Shown: piece after piece, positions 25,852 through 35,113 of the stretch
Layout: each line of letters opens with the position of its first letter
Numbering within the stretch: the stretch's first letter is position 1
Assembly: GCF_010667655.1 (NCBI RefSeq)
Contig: NZ_WHZU01000001.1
Location: forward strand, 248,001-312,000
DNA from: Bifidobacterium saimiriisciurei
GTDB taxonomy: Bacteria > Actinomycetota > Actinomycetes > Actinomycetales > Bifidobacteriaceae
Length of the DNA: 64,000 bases
Direction of reading: 5' to 3'
Position numbers and translations under genes: made by a program
Notes under the pieces: model-generated
Database searches by the model: none
The model's input: the letters and a program-made list of their open reading frames with translations, nothing else
Told to the model about the DNA's origin: nothing

Positions 25852-27012
25852 ATGGAAATCGCAACGACCACAGCAATCAAGGAGCAGAAGCGCCGTCTCG
25901 TACTCGGATACATCTATCGCCATCGCCACGCCTCACGGCAGGACCTCGCCCAGGCCCTGCCGATCAGCCCACCCACCATCACGCAGAACCTCAACGACCT
26001 GGAGGATTCCGGACTCATCAAACGGTCGGGCTTTCTCGACTCCAACGGCGGCCGCCGCGCGCAGATCTACTCGTTCGACCAGACCGCCCGCATCGCCATC
26101 GGCGTGGAGATCCTCGGCTCATCCGTCGCCCTGCAGGCATACGACCTCTATGGCGAGCGCCTTGCAGGCCGAACCCATATGATCGACTACGACAACGGCG
26201 ACGAATACTACGAGGCCGTCGCCGGTCACGTCAACGATTTCATCGAGGCAATCGCCGCGAAACTCAGCGTGGACGAATCATCCATTCTCGGCGTCGCGTT
26301 CGCCGTGCAGGGCATCGTCTCGCCGGACGGCAGCCACCTGACCTTCGGCATGATCCTCGGCAACACGGGTCTGACGCTCAGCCGCCTGAGCGAACGCATC
26401 CCCCACCCCTGCCGGCTCATCCACGACTCGCATGCCTCGGCCATCGCCGAGCTCTGGCTCGATGACGCCATAGCCAACGCCACCTGCATCTACCTCGATG
26501 AGCATGTGGGCTGCGCGGTGATCTCCGACGGACAGATCAACGAGGGCGAGAACCTGCGCAACGGCACCTGCGAACACATGACCCTCGCCATCGACGGGCC
26601 GGAATGCTATTGCGGGCAGCGCGGCTGCATGGATGTCTACACGTCGCGGGCGGCATTGCTCGACGATTCGGGATGCGACAGCCTCGCCGAATTCTTCAGC
26701 CGCGCGCACGACGGCGACGACGACTGCGCACGGCGGCTCGACAGGTACCTGACGTACCTGGCCCACGCCATCAAGAACGCGCGAACGGTGCTCAGCAACG
26801 ACGTCATCATCGGCGGTCGCATCGCCTACCTGATGTCGGACGACGATTTCGCCGCGCTGCGAAAGAAGACCGACGCCATCGCCTCGTTCCCCGACGACCG
26901 GTTCGCCATCATCCGCAGCGTATGCTCCCAAGGCCAGAACATCCTTGGCGCGGCATTGTCATATATCAAGCCGTTCCTCGACGAGGAGATCGACACCCGC
27001 GCACGACGCTAG
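25852..27012 (+). CDS. ROK-family transcriptional repressor of the pentitol cluster
   Basis: A 386-residue protein: an N-terminal winged helix (residues ~10-65, 'SPPTITQNLNDLEDSGLI') and a ROK sugar-kinase-like domain. The zinc motif 'CYCGQRGCMDVY' is intact. The kinase catalytic segment (normally NDANxxA) reads HDSHASA, as expected for a regulator rather than a kinase. ATG 25852 follows AAGGAGG; the longer upstream frame lacks a binding site. It is divergent from the pentitol operon and probably senses the polyol or pentulose. It ends at a strong hairpin. Confidence 0.85.
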   Translation: MEIATTTAIKEQKRRLVLGYIYRHRHASRQDLAQALPISPPTITQNLNDLEDSGLIKRSGFLDSNGGRRAQIYSFDQTARIAIGVEILGSSVALQAYDLYGERLAGRTHMIDYDNGDEYYEAVAGHVNDFIEAIAAKLSVDESSILGVAFAVQGIVSPDGSHLTFGMILGNTGLTLSRLSERIPHPCRLIHDSHASAIAELWLDDAIANATCIYLDEHVGCAVISDGQINEGENLRNGTCEHMTLAIDGPECYCGQRGCMDVYTSRAALLDDSGCDSLAEFFSRAHDGDDDCARRLDRYLTYLAHAIKNARTVLSNDVIIGGRIAYLMSDDDFAALRKKTDAIASFPDDRFAIIRSVCSQGQNILGAALSYIKPFLDEEIDTRARR

Positions 27013-27039
27013 GACCCATAAACGATAAAAACCGAAATA

Positions 27040-27095
27040 TGGTAAATCCGGTCATGGAGGCCCGACAAACGACCTCTGCATGACCGGATTTACCA
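27040..27095. terminator. Bidirectional terminator between ROK gene and gnd
   Basis: A 17-bp perfect stem (TGGTAAATCCGGTCATG and complement) with an inner GAGG/CCTC extension lies between convergent genes. Confidence 0.75.
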
Positions 27096-27117
27096 AATAA
27101 CCGAAGAATGAGTCGGA

Positions 27118-28011
<894 letters not shown>

Positions 28012-28227
28012 GATGTGCTCTTTTCTTGTGTGGTGCGGATGGTGAGGAAATGAAGATATGAGGCGCGAAAGGCTCCGGACATCCGAAGGATCCGCAGAGA
28101 AACGATTATGGGCGAGGAACGATGCGAGAGCATGGATGAAAACGACGCAGGCAAGAAGGACACCCACGCAACATCTGGACGGCACCCGGACGCCCGAACG
28201 ACGTCCGCGCCGCATATGAATGACGCC

Positions 28228-28253
28228 GGCTCCCCTCCCCCGTGAGGGGAGCC
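28228..28253. repeat. GGCTCCCCTC hairpin between gntK and gnd
   Basis: A 10-bp perfect stem GGCTCCCCTC/GAGGGGAGCC with a 6-nt loop, 12 nt past the gntK stop. It shares its arm sequence with the larger repeats at 42747 and 59231, and may act as a partial terminator that lowers gnd relative to gntK. The rest of the 253-nt gap shows no other feature. Confidence 0.6.
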
Positions 28254-28264
28254 ATGCGCGACGA

Positions 28265-28795
28265 TTATGCGGCCAGGGCGCGCTCCTCGGCGGCGGCGTG
28301 CGCCTTGACGGCCTCGATGGCGCGGGCGACCATCTCGTCGACGCTGCCTTCGATGGAGACCTTGATGCCCGGCTCGTCATCCTCGAGCGGTTCGAGATCG
28401 GCGAACTGGCTGGGCAGCAGCGACGGCGGCATGTAGTGCCCTTTGCGGGCGGCCATGCGCTTGCCGATGACCTCCTCGCTGCCGACCATGTGCACGAAGA
28501 ACACGGGGATGTCGCGGCGCAGCACGTCGCGGTAGGCGCGCTTGAGCGCCGAACAGGAGACGACGGTGGAGTTGCCTTCGGCGGACTGGTCGCGCATCCA
28601 CTTGTTGATGGTGTCGAGCCAGGGCCAGCGGTCCTCGTCGGTCAGCGGGATGCCGGCGCGCATCTTGTCGACGCTGGCCTTGGGATGGAACTCGTCGCCT
28701 TCGGCGTAGACATAGCCCAACTGGTCCCGAACGGCCTCCGCGATGGTGGTCTTGCCGCATCCGGCGACGCCCATAACCACGACGTGCACTGTCAT
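28265..28795 (-). CDS. gntK: Gluconokinase
   Basis: A 176-residue GntK-type kinase phosphorylating gluconate to 6-phosphogluconate. P-loop 'VMGVAGCGKTTIAEAV', substrate block 'EGDEFHPKASVDKMRAGIPL' followed by 'TDEDRWPWLD', 'CSALKRAYRDVLR', and the lid 'KRMAARKGHYMPPSLLPSQF' are all present. A strong promoter (TTGACA-18-TATAAT) lies upstream, in the region shared with the divergent GntR-family gene. It would take gluconate produced by the idonate-type clusters or imported directly. Confidence 0.95.
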   Translation of the reverse strand: MTVHVVVMGVAGCGKTTIAEAVRDQLGYVYAEGDEFHPKASVDKMRAGIPLTDEDRWPWLDTINKWMRDQSAEGNSTVVSCSALKRAYRDVLRRDIPVFFVHMVGSEEVIGKRMAARKGHYMPPSLLPSQFADLEPLEDDEPGIKVSIEGSVDEMVARAIEAVKAHAAAEERALAA

Positions 28796-28857
28796 CGTCT
28801 GCTCCTTTGCTCGGCGGCCGCGTTGCGGCCACGATATGACTGCGATTTGATGGGATT

Positions 28858-28887
28858 ATTATAATCAGATTTCGTAATCTTTGTCAA
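28858..28887 (-). promoter_or_regulatory. gntK promoter
   Basis: TTGACA (28887-28882), an 18-nt spacer and a perfect TATAAT (28863-28858). The spacer contains GATTacgAAATC, a possible GntR-family half-palindrome. Confidence 0.7.
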
Positions 28888-28934
28888 TTTAAAAAGAGTA
28901 CTTTTAAAAATTATCGTGATGCCCATTAGTTGGA

Positions 28935-28963
28935 TTGGCATTCTTTTCGTTGATTGGTAATCT
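28935..28963 (+). promoter_or_regulatory. Promoter of the GntR-family gene, positioned for a leaderless mRNA
   Basis: TTGGCA (28935-28940), 17-nt spacer, TAATCT (28958-28963). Only 7 nt separate the -10 box from the ATG at 28971, and there is no Shine-Dalgarno, so transcription should start at or next to the initiation codon. Confidence 0.6.
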
Positions 28964-28970
28964 TTTTATT

Positions 28971-29696
28971 ATGACTGATACGCCGAAATCCAACGATGGG
29001 AAAACCAACGATGCCAAGCTGATGCATCTGCCCATCGCGGACCAGCTGGCCACCGACATCATCGACGGACCATGGCCCGTGGGTACAAGCACGACGCTCG
29101 AGGACATCCAGCGTCGGTTCGGCGTCTCAAGGACGGTGGCGCGCGAGGCCGCGCGATACCTGGAGGCCACCGGCGCCGTGACCATCCGGCGCCGTGTGGG
29201 GCTGGTCGCGCAGAGCCCCGAGACGTGGGCCGCGTTGAACCCGCAGGTGATTCACTGGAAGCTGCATTCGAACCAGCGCAAGCAGGAGCTGCTGTCGCTC
29301 ACCGAGCTGCGTCTCGCCGTGGAGCCGGCCGCCGCCGCATGCGCCACGCACCGCGCATCGTTGGAGACGCGGGCGAAGATGCCGGTGCTGGCGTTGGAGA
29401 TGCGCAGGCACGGCGAGGCCGGCGACCTCGACCCGTTCCACGAGCTCGACATCGAGTTCCATTCGACGCTGCTGCGCAACAGCGGCAACGAGCTGTTCGC
29501 CTCGCTTGCCCCGATCGTGGAGACCATCCTGCGCGGGCGCGTGGAGATCAACATGTATCCGAGCCGGCCGTCCGCCAGCGCACTCGACGCGCACGACGAG
29601 GTGGCCGACGCCGTGTGGAAGGGCGACGCCGAACGCGCCCGCAAGGCCATGCACGACATCGTCGACGAGGTCAGCACGGTCATCGCCGCCAGATAG
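28971..29696 (+). CDS. GntR/FadR-family transcriptional regulator (gluconate genes)
   Basis: A 241-residue repressor with an N-terminal winged helix ('TLEDIQRRFGVSRTVAREAAR', ~30-75) and a C-terminal FCD helical domain whose metal/ligand residues include 'FHELDIEFHSTLL'. ATG 28971 was chosen because a consensus promoter ends 7 nt upstream; the alternative TTG at 28935 would fall within the -35 hexamer. It is divergent from gntK and probably represses gntK-gnd and itself in response to gluconate or 6-phosphogluconate, inferred from position. The gene ends before a structured repeat. Confidence 0.85.
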   Translation: MTDTPKSNDGKTNDAKLMHLPIADQLATDIIDGPWPVGTSTTLEDIQRRFGVSRTVAREAARYLEATGAVTIRRRVGLVAQSPETWAALNPQVIHWKLHSNQRKQELLSLTELRLAVEPAAAACATHRASLETRAKMPVLALEMRRHGEAGDLDPFHELDIEFHSTLLRNSGNELFASLAPIVETILRGRVEINMYPSRPSASALDAHDEVADAVWKGDAERARKAMHDIVDEVSTVIAAR

Positions 29697-29759
29697 CCCC
29701 TCCCCCACGCGCCTCATCGCGCACCCCGCACGGCCATGTCCGAAGGCACGGCAAAAAAC

Positions 29760-29843
29760 GCCGAAATCCGCGATCCATGGTGCCTTCGGGACGTTTCTGA
29801 CGAGTAAAACGTCCCTTTCGCACCGCGAATCGCGGATTTCGGC
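29760..29843. repeat. Structured intergenic repeat, copy 1 (three stacked stems)
   Basis: Outer stem GCCGAAATCCGCGAT/ATCGCGGATTTCGGC (15 bp), middle stem GGTGC/GCACC, inner stem GGGACGTTT/AAACGTCCC, separated by small internal loops. The copy at 41313 keeps the outer and middle stems and changes the inner stem on both sides. It lies between convergent genes and may serve as a two-way terminator. Confidence 0.8.
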
Positions 29844-29888
29844 TGTTGCGGCCCGTATGTCACGGGCCGATGGGGGATGTTCCCGGTC

Positions 29889-30662
29889 TTACTTCACCAG
29901 GTAGCCGCCGTCGACGGGGATGACGGTGCCGTTGACGTAGTCGCTGGCGGAGGAGGCGAGGAACAGGACCGGTCCCTTGAGGTCCTCGGGCAGGCCCCAG
30001 CGGTTGGCCGGGATGCGGACCGTGCACTCGTCCTTGCGCTCCTGGGTCATGTTGGCGCACATCTCGGTGTCCATGTAGCCGGGGGCGATGGCGTTCACGC
30101 AGATGTTGTAGCGGGCGCAGTCCACGGCGAGGCTCTTGGTGAGCTGGCTGACGGCGCCCTTGGAGGCGGTGTAGGCCGGGACGGTGGTGCCGCCGAACCA
30201 GGTGACCATGGAGCCGATGTTGATGATCTTGCCGCCGGTGGGCTGGTCCTTCATGATGGCGACGGCCTTCTGGCACATGAACCACACGTGGTTGAGGTTG
30301 ATGTCGATGACGAGCTTCCACTCGTCCTCCGGGAACTCCCACGGCTGGTGGCGGCGCTGGATGCCGGCGGCCGGGATGAGCACGTCGAGACGGCCGTCGA
30401 GGATCTCCATGGCCTCGTCGAACATGCGGTCGATGTCGGCCTTCTTGGAGAGGTCGCCGACGACGGCGTAGGCGTCGTAGCCCTGGGCGCGGTACTCCTC
30501 GACGACCTTCTCCAGCTTGTCCTTCTGGACGTCCATGACGACGACCTTGGCGCCGTTCTCCAGCAGGCCCTCGGCCATGCCGCGGGAGAGGCCCTGGGCG
30601 CCGCCCGTCACGATGCAGTTCTTGCCGGCGACGTTGAACTTGTCCTGGTAGTTGAAAGCCAT
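29889..30662 (-). CDS. SDR oxidoreductase (sugar-acid dehydrogenase, cluster B)
   Basis: A 257-residue short-chain dehydrogenase: 'CIVTGGAQGLSRGMAEGLL' (~16), 'PAAGIQRR' (~95) in place of NNAG, catalytic Ser 'NIGSMVTW' and 'YTASKGA'. The C-terminus is 'PVDGGYLVK'. ATG 30662 gives 6-nt spacing to AAAGGAG; the ATG just before is the alternative. It lies 126 nt downstream of the mannonate/gluconate dehydratase gene on the same strand. A reductase or dehydrogenase acting between a keto-hexonate and mannonate/gluconate would link the IdnD-like enzyme to the dehydratase; that assignment is inferred. Confidence 0.7.
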   Translation of the reverse strand: MAFNYQDKFNVAGKNCIVTGGAQGLSRGMAEGLLENGAKVVVMDVQKDKLEKVVEEYRAQGYDAYAVVGDLSKKADIDRMFDEAMEILDGRLDVLIPAAGIQRRHQPWEFPEDEWKLVIDINLNHVWFMCQKAVAIMKDQPTGGKIINIGSMVTWFGGTTVPAYTASKGAVSQLTKSLAVDCARYNICVNAIAPGYMDTEMCANMTQERKDECTVRIPANRWGLPEDLKGPVLFLASSASDYVNGTVIPVDGGYLVK

Positions 30663-30791
30663 CATTGGCTCCTTTCAATTGTTCCTATTGGATAGGTGTT
30701 GTTTGGTTTCGGTTGGTTTGCTTGGTGGATATTAAGTTATGGGTCTGTGTTTTATGGATCCGTGATGGACGGTCCGGCGGGCGCCGGCCGG

Positions 30792-32039
30792 TCACGGGGT
30801 GACGAGGGCGCCGTCGCGGCGGCGGGTCTGCGTCCACGTGGTCACCGTGTTCTCGCACGGGTACTTGGCGGCCTCGGCCTCGTCGAGGTCGACGCCCAGG
30901 CCCGGCTTGTCGTTGGCGTAGACGTAGCCGTCCTTGTACTCGGGCAGTCCGGGGAACACGTCGAGCAGTGCGCCGTGCGGTCCCTTGAGCTCCTGGATCA
31001 CGAAGTTCGGCGGCTCGATGCCCGACCATTCCTGCACGCCGAAGTTCTGCGCGGCCAGGTCGATGTGGATGTTCGCCGCGTGGGCCAGCGGCGACATGTC
31101 GCCCGGGCCGTGCCATGCGGTGCGCACACCGAACTGCTCGGCGAAGATCTGCAGCTTGCGGGCGGCGGTGATGCCGCCGATCTGGCTGATGTGCACGCGG
31201 ATGAAGTCGATGAGGTGCTCGGTGATGAGCGTCTTCCATTCGGCCGAGTTGTTGAACAGCTCGCCCTGTGCGATCGGGATGCTGGTCTGCTGGCGCAGGC
31301 GGCGCAGCCAGTCGGTCTGCTCGATCGGCACCGGGTCCTCGAGGAAGAACAGCTCGTAGGGTTCGAGAGCCTTGGCGAGCTGCAGGGCCTCGACCGGGGC
31401 GATGCGCTCATGCACGTCGTGCACGAGGTTCATGTCGTAGCCGATGCGGTCACGGATGCCGGCGAACAGCTCGACCGTGTCGTGGATGTACTTCTTGGAG
31501 TCGAGGTAGACGCCTGGGTGGGCTCCTTCGGGGGCGGTGGCCGGGGTGTTGCCGTAGTCCTCGCCGCCGTAGCCGCCGCACTGGCAGCGGATGGTGGTGA
31601 TGCCCATCTCCTGGAACTGCTGGATGTTGTCGCACAGCTCCTCGAGGTCACGGCCGTCGGCGTGGCGATAGACGGGGATGCCTTCGCGGACCTTGCCGCC
31701 GAAGAGCTGGTAGACCGGCATGCCGGCCATCTTGCCCTTGATGTCCCACAGCGCCATGTCGACGCCGGAGATCGCGTTGTTGGAGATCGGTCCGTTGCGC
31801 CAGTAGGCGTTCTGGTGCATGAGCTGCCAGATCTCCTCGATGTTCTCCACATCGCGGCCGCGCAGCAGCGGGTCGAGGTACTCCTCCACCACGGTCTTCA
31901 CCGCGAGGTGGCGGTAGGCGTAGGTGGCGCAGCCCAGACCGTAGAGGCCCGGCTGGTTGGTCTCCACGCGGACGACGACGAGGTTGATGCCTTCGGGCGC
32001 CGTGCAGATGACGCGCACCTTGTCGATGGTGACTGTCAT
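30792..32039 (-). CDS. Mannonate/gluconate dehydratase (ManD/RspA subgroup of enolase superfamily)
   Basis: A 415-residue enzyme. Subgroup landmarks are present: 'TTIRCQCGGYGGEDYG' (Arg and Tyr of the catalytic loop), metal ligands Asp in 'NLVHDVHER' with the acid/base His, Glu in 'FFLEDPVP', Glu in 'AQGELFNN', the second His in 'RTAWHGPGDMSP' and Glu in 'VQEWSG'. Known members dehydrate D-mannonate and/or D-gluconate to 2-keto-3-deoxygluconate, some very slowly. ATG 32039 follows AAGGAG. The neighbouring IdnD-like enzyme mirrors rspA-rspB pairs, where an L-gulonate route was proposed. No KDG kinase or aldolase is in the window. Confidence 0.85.
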   Translation of the reverse strand: MTVTIDKVRVICTAPEGINLVVVRVETNQPGLYGLGCATYAYRHLAVKTVVEEYLDPLLRGRDVENIEEIWQLMHQNAYWRNGPISNNAISGVDMALWDIKGKMAGMPVYQLFGGKVREGIPVYRHADGRDLEELCDNIQQFQEMGITTIRCQCGGYGGEDYGNTPATAPEGAHPGVYLDSKKYIHDTVELFAGIRDRIGYDMNLVHDVHERIAPVEALQLAKALEPYELFFLEDPVPIEQTDWLRRLRQQTSIPIAQGELFNNSAEWKTLITEHLIDFIRVHISQIGGITAARKLQIFAEQFGVRTAWHGPGDMSPLAHAANIHIDLAAQNFGVQEWSGIEPPNFVIQELKGPHGALLDVFPGLPEYKDGYVYANDKPGLGVDLDEAEAAKYPCENTVTTWTQTRRRDGALVTP

Positions 32040-32151
32040 GTCGTTCTCCTTGGATTTGGATGGTCGTACGGTTCGGATGATTGTTGCGGTTGTGTTTGAT
32101 TGTTGCGGTCGGGGTCGCGGCCTGGCCCCGCGACCCCGGATTGCACGTCGG

Positions 32152-33681
32152 TTACATCGCGTCTTCTCGGGTGGTGAGGTCACGGCCGGCGACTTCCGGC
32201 ATGACCACCGCTGCGAGGAAGGTGAGCACGAGGCAGACCGCCATGATGGCCGCGATCGCGATCCACGATCCGCCGAACGCCGTGACCAGCGCGGCTGCGG
32301 TCAGCGGGCCGAAGCCGCCGGCGATGAGGTTCGGGATCTCCTTGGAGAGGGCGAGCTGCTCGTAGCGGTGTGCGGAGCCGAAGCACTCGGCCATGGTCAG
32401 GTTCTCCAGCGAGGCGAGCGAGAGCACGGCGAGGTTGTGCAGCACGATGTAGCCGATGAAGAACAGCAGGTCGGGGTTCGAGAAGTGCGGGACGAGTCCG
32501 GAGGAGGTCTGCTCCATGGTGGTCTGCGTGCCGAGGTTGTTGACCATGAGCAGGAAGCAGGGCACCAGCAGGAACACATCGATGATGGTGACGACCATGT
32601 ACATGCGCTTGCGTCCGAAGACATCGCCGAGCCAGCCGATCAGCGGCACGGTGGCGAATCCGACGAGCGAGGAATACACGACGACGCTGGAGGCGACGGA
32701 CTTGGAGACGAGCAGGTTGGCGGTCATGAAGGTGATGAGGTAGGTCTGCACCATGGCGGAGGTGCCGCACTGGCCGAAGCGCAGGATGCAGGCGACGATG
32801 AACGCCTTGAGGGAGCGCGGGGTCTTGGCGATCTCGGCGGCGGCCTTCTTCTCGGCCTCCTTGCGGGCCTTCTCGGCCTCGGCGTCGGCGGTCTTGTTCA
32901 GCGGCTTGTCGTACTCGGCGATGGTCTCCTCCACCGAGGCCTCATAGACCGGGGTCTCCTTGAGGTGCATTCGGATGAAGACGGCGGCGCCCATCACGAT
33001 GACGGAACCGAGGAACGGGATGCGCCAGCCCCAATCGACCACGGCGTCGTTGCCGAGCCATGCCAGCAGCACGGCCCAGATGGCGCCGGCCAGCAGGGTG
33101 CCGGAGTTGGTGCCAAGCGCGGTGAAGGCGGAGACGATGCCGCGATGCTTCTTCGGGGCGTATTCGGCGAGGAGCACGGAGGAGCCGGCGATCTCGGCGC
33201 CGGCGCCGAAGCCCTGGGCCAGTCGGAGAACCACCAGCAGCGCCGGGGCGAGGAGTCCCACCTGGTCGAATGTCGGCAGCGCGCCGATCAGCGTGGTGGC
33301 GCAGCCCATGATGGCGATGGTGATGAACAGCACCTTGGTGCGGCCGATGCGGTCGCCGAGGCGACCGAAGTACCAGGCGCCGATCGGGCGGGCCACATAG
33401 CCCACGCCGTACACGGCCATGGCCGACATGATGGCCACGGCGGCGGAGCCGTGTCCGAAGAAGATGTCCTTGAAGACGAGTGCGGCGGCCAGCGAGTACA
33501 GCTGGAAGTCCATGAACTCGAGCGCGGTGCCGAGCCAGCCGGAGACGGCGGCCTTGATGAGATCGGCGGTGGTGCGTTCGGCCAGGGTGGGATCGGATTT
33601 CTCGGCCGCGGGTTCGACGTTGACCGCGGTCATTTCGGCGGCGACCTCGGTCGTTCCGTCGATGGTCATAGCAGACGACAT
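32152..33681 (-). CDS. MFS transporter, MHS family (cluster B)
   Basis: A 509-residue twelve-helix sugar-acid/H+ symporter: 'ALEFMDFQLYSLAAALV' in helix 1, 'RPIGAWYFGRLGDRIGRTK', 'RLAQGFGAGAEIAGSSVLL', and 'DWGWRIPFLGSVIVMGAAVF'. Between helices 6 and 7 lies a ~50-residue charged loop rich in Lys/Glu/Ala ('AEAEKARKEAEKKAAAEIAK'), likely a helix in the cytosol. It is closely similar along its whole length to the transporter at 36292. ATG 33681 has an AGGTGA site. It lies between idnD and the dehydratase on the same strand. Confidence 0.85.
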   Translation of the reverse strand: MSSAMTIDGTTEVAAEMTAVNVEPAAEKSDPTLAERTTADLIKAAVSGWLGTALEFMDFQLYSLAAALVFKDIFFGHGSAAVAIMSAMAVYGVGYVARPIGAWYFGRLGDRIGRTKVLFITIAIMGCATTLIGALPTFDQVGLLAPALLVVLRLAQGFGAGAEIAGSSVLLAEYAPKKHRGIVSAFTALGTNSGTLLAGAIWAVLLAWLGNDAVVDWGWRIPFLGSVIVMGAAVFIRMHLKETPVYEASVEETIAEYDKPLNKTADAEAEKARKEAEKKAAAEIAKTPRSLKAFIVACILRFGQCGTSAMVQTYLITFMTANLLVSKSVASSVVVYSSLVGFATVPLIGWLGDVFGRKRMYMVVTIIDVFLLVPCFLLMVNNLGTQTTMEQTSSGLVPHFSNPDLLFFIGYIVLHNLAVLSLASLENLTMAECFGSAHRYEQLALSKEIPNLIAGGFGPLTAAALVTAFGGSWIAIAAIMAVCLVLTFLAAVVMPEVAGRDLTTREDAM

Positions 33682-33797
33682 GGTTTGCTTCACCTCATAT
33701 ATATATACGTAATCGGTTATCGGCACGGGCGGCATTGTCCGCGCCGCAGTATCGGAATCGTTTTGTCCGTATCGTTCGTATTTCGGGGAATCGTGTG

Positions 33798-33843
33798 ATG
33801 TCGGGGCCTTTCGGCGTCGAGAGGCCCCGACATGATGTATGGC
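33798..33843 (-). terminator. Hairpin after idnD (cluster B)
   Basis: A 12-bp perfect stem ATGTCGGGGCCT/AGGCCCCGACAT, 12 nt past the idnD stop and before the transporter gene; it may lower read-through. Confidence 0.6.
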
Positions 33844-33854
33844 CTCTATGCGGC

Positions 33855-34868
33855 TCAGAATTCGACGAGCACCTTGGAGGACTGCGAGGAGTCCCTGGCG
33901 ACGGCGAATGCGTCGGCGACCTTGTCGACCGGGTAGACCTGCGTGATGACCTCCTTGAGCGCCGGGGTGTCGGCGAGGATCTGCAGCGCCTGGTCGATCT
34001 CGTCGTAGAAGCGGAAGCTGCCGATGTAGGTGATCTCCTTGCCGTTGATGGCGGAGAGGTTCAGCGGCACGTCGCGGTCGAGCAGCATGCCGACCTGGAC
34101 GATGGTGGCGCCGGGGGCGGCGGCCTTGAACGCGGCGCTGATGGCGGGGGCGGCGCCGGCGCATTCGAACACCAGATCGTAGGTGTTGGCGGGCAGCGAC
34201 TCCTGCGCAACGTTGAAGACGCCCTGCGCACCGACCTTCTTGGCGACCGCAAGCGGGGCGTCGAGCACGTCGGAGACGTCCACGCGGGCGGCGCCGAGCG
34301 AGACGAGCGCGCCGGCGGCGAGCAGGCCGATGGGGCCGGCGCCGGAGACGAGCACCTTCTTGCCGCGCACATCGCCGGCGAGGCGGATGGCGTGCAGGCC
34401 GACGCTGAGCGGTTCGGCGAGTGCGGCCATGTCGAGGGAGAGACCCTCGGGGAGCACGCGGAGCTGGTCGGGACGGACGACCATCTTCTCGGTCATGCCG
34501 CCGTGGGTGTGGGGGAAGTACTGTGCGGAGCCGAAGTAGGAGCCGTTCGGCCAGATCTCGGGCTTGTCCTCGATGCCGGGGAGCTTGTCGCCGAAGGTGG
34601 CGGGATGGACGGCGACCGGGGTGCCGGCCGGGACGTTCTTGCCGTCGATGACGGCGTCCTCGTCGAGCACGGCGCTGATCTCGTGGCCCGGGGTGAGCGG
34701 CTCGCGGATAACGGACAGGCCACAGGAGCCATCGGCCAGGTAATGCAGATCGGAACCGCAGATGCCGATGAACTTCGGACGAATGACCACGTGCGTATCG
34801 TCGGCGACGGGTTCGGGGGCTTCGATGACCTCGAGCTGGCCCTTGCCGGGAATCTTGACTACCTTCAC
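33855..34868 (-). CDS. idnD: L-idonate/L-gulonate 5-dehydrogenase-like zinc alcohol dehydrogenase (cluster B)
   Basis: A 337-residue MDR enzyme. Catalytic zinc ligands are Cys in 'FIGICGSDLHYL' and His-Glu in 'TPGHEIS'; the Rossmann motif is 'VLVSGAGPIGLLAAGAL'. The four cysteines that bind the structural zinc in most relatives (E. coli IdnD has CGHCKYC) are absent; the lobe instead reads 'GIEDKPEIWPNGSYFGSAQY'. The following 'FPHTHGG' matches IdnD. It would oxidise L-idonate or L-gulonate at C5. ATG is preceded by AAGGAGGATGCTGTGA. A palindromic LacI-type operator lies 37 nt upstream, and LacI (35114) is divergent. Confidence 0.8.
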   Translation of the reverse strand: MKVVKIPGKGQLEVIEAPEPVADDTHVVIRPKFIGICGSDLHYLADGSCGLSVIREPLTPGHEISAVLDEDAVIDGKNVPAGTPVAVHPATFGDKLPGIEDKPEIWPNGSYFGSAQYFPHTHGGMTEKMVVRPDQLRVLPEGLSLDMAALAEPLSVGLHAIRLAGDVRGKKVLVSGAGPIGLLAAGALVSLGAARVDVSDVLDAPLAVAKKVGAQGVFNVAQESLPANTYDLVFECAGAAPAISAAFKAAAPGATIVQVGMLLDRDVPLNLSAINGKEITYIGSFRFYDEIDQALQILADTPALKEVITQVYPVDKVADAFAVARDSSQSSKVLVEF

Positions 34869-34904
34869 AGCATCCTCCTTGATTGCATGTGTTGTGCTGT
34901 TAGA

Positions 34905-34916
34905 TGTAACGATACA
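34905..34916. promoter_or_regulatory. LacI-type operator of cluster B
   Basis: TGTAACGATACA, a 12-nt palindrome with a CG centre, lies 37 nt upstream of idnD in the 245-nt divergent gap. Looser TTTATCG half-sites occur near 34950 and 34982. Confidence 0.6.
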
Positions 34917-35113
34917 CTAAGTTTTTATAACCAAAGTATTTTTCGCATGTTTTCAACGTTTTATCGGCGTGTTGCGATTAGTTTATCGTTTCAGTAAAAT
35001 GAAATCGCAACGATGTGAGCGGACACATGCCGCAGCCCGGAAAAACCATCTTGGTCGAAGGCGGCGGTAGAATTCCCTTCATTCCCCCTATCACCCACAG
35101 GATCGAAGAAACC

